Shown here: in pieces, positions 63,482 through 63,790 of the stretch | Position numbering within the stretch: position 1 is the first letter of the stretch | Layout of the letters: the number at the start of each line of letters is the position of its first letter | NCBI GenBank assembly: GCA_028280345.1 | Contig: JANQLY010000012.1 | Coordinates: 1 to 63,790 of the forward strand | Direction: 5' to 3' | Origin: Pseudomonadales bacterium | GTDB lineage: Bacteria; Pseudomonadota; Gammaproteobacteria; Pseudomonadales; UBA7239 | DNA: 63,790 nucleotides | Made by a program: the position numbers and the translations under genes | Notes under the pieces: generated by a model | The model's database searches: none | Told to the model about the DNA's origin: nothing | The model's input: only the letters and a program-made list of their open reading frames with translations

Positions 63482-63790
63482 ATGGAAATGAGCGAAAAAA
63501 CCATTAAAATGGCCCGCCTGGGCACGCTGGCCCTATGGATCGTTGTGATTATCAACTGGGTAGTCGGCTTACCCGTTGCCTCCACGGCCTTGCACTGGAC
63601 CGGCATCTGCCTGATCGGTGCCCATGTGGTGGAACTTGCGGTTTTTTCGGGCAAGCTCAAGTATTCCAGCAACAAGCCTTTGGACGCATTGCAAATAATC
63701 GTCTACCCCTCTCAAAGTGCACTCCTTCCATGCTGGGGACCAAAAAATGTCAGGGAAGAGTCGGAAGAAGATTTTCGATCGAGGAGAGTA
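63482..63790 (+). CDS. DUF1145-like membrane protein, open at the window edge
   Basis: An open reading frame with no stop before the edge, so it is partial (103 codons). The first 70 residues show two hydrophobic segments, LGTLALWIVVIINWVVGLPV and GICLIGAHVVELAVF, like DUF1145 membrane proteins (COG3776). The last 30 residues (starting PSQSALLPCWGPKNV) do not look like the family's usual C-terminus, where a short helix after the second segment closes the protein. This may be an assembly end, a frameshift or natural variation. Confidence 0.6.
   Translation, partial: MEMSEKTIKMARLGTLALWIVVIINWVVGLPVASTALHWTGICLIGAHVVELAVFSGKLKYSSNKPLDALQIIVYPSQSALLPCWGPKNVREESEEDFRSRRV

Overview
The window looks like a chromosomal segment from a marine-type gammaproteobacterium. 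The best support is the gene order dnaX-ybaB-recR-rnd-ycgL-ycgN, an arsC-family gene next to dapD-dapE, a ccmABCDEFG operon and a complete groESL, together with lipid- and xenobiotic-type accessory genes (cytochrome P450, acyl-CoA synthetase, EthD, phytanoyl-CoA dioxygenase-like) and secreted FG-GAP proteins. The order Cellvibrionales, or a neighbour within Pseudomonadales in the broad sense, fits well, but no species can be named from sequence alone. No tRNA, rRNA, phage, transposase or CRISPR was found. All product names rest on recognising motifs and family layout by eye; no database was searched.

Left part (1-13.4 kb): the N-terminal part of a universal stress protein, a Kef-type antiporter, a gene-free stretch holding a roughly 100-base imperfect inverted repeat and a strong terminator, and groES-groEL behind a promoter that carries both a sigma-32-like core and a CIRCE/HrcA-type operator. 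Then come fxsA, an exported SGNH-like protein, a queuosine-tRNA mannosyltransferase-like protein, a cytochrome P450 with two small unknown ORFs, an M18 aminopeptidase, a tandemly duplicated HAD protein and a 3-hydroxyisobutyrate dehydrogenase-like enzyme.

Middle (13.4-31 kb): a SRPBCC protein and a large PEP-synthase/rifampicin-phosphotransferase-like enzyme, a second universal stress protein, arsC-family/dapD/dapE (lysine and diaminopimelate synthesis), a cold-shock protein with a long leader, an e(P4)-like lipoprotein with a Glu at the nucleophile position, an NTF2-like/EthD pair, a nitroreductase/DnaJ-related pair, and the run dnaX-ybaB-recR-rnd-ycgL-ycgN-rsmE. dnaX carries a complete programmed -1 frameshift signal.

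Right part (31-63.8 kb): a lipoprotein, a DUF1289 gene too short for most callers, an uncharacterised exported protein joined to the ccm operon (no ccmH or ccmI in the window), a phytanoyl-CoA dioxygenase-like gene, a saccharopine-dehydrogenase-like/DUF2269/DoxX-like set, two more lipoprotein-like genes, a 508-residue FG-GAP protein, VWA and MoxR genes, a 2OG-Fe(II) oxygenase, a TetR-RND efflux operon with a perfect 15-base-arm operator, and a 1458-residue secreted protein predicted to contain three seven-bladed propellers joined by calcium-binding linkers. The end holds a HAD/acyl-CoA synthetase pair, an epimerase/FAD-oxidoreductase/GtrA operon, a dimeric-type dUTPase and an open DUF1145-like reading frame at the edge.

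The most unusual items are the triple-propeller protein and the C-terminal signature it shares with the smaller FG-GAP protein, the dnaX frameshift signal, the dual heat-shock control of groESL, and two HAD-type proteins in which the nucleophilic Asp is replaced by Glu.
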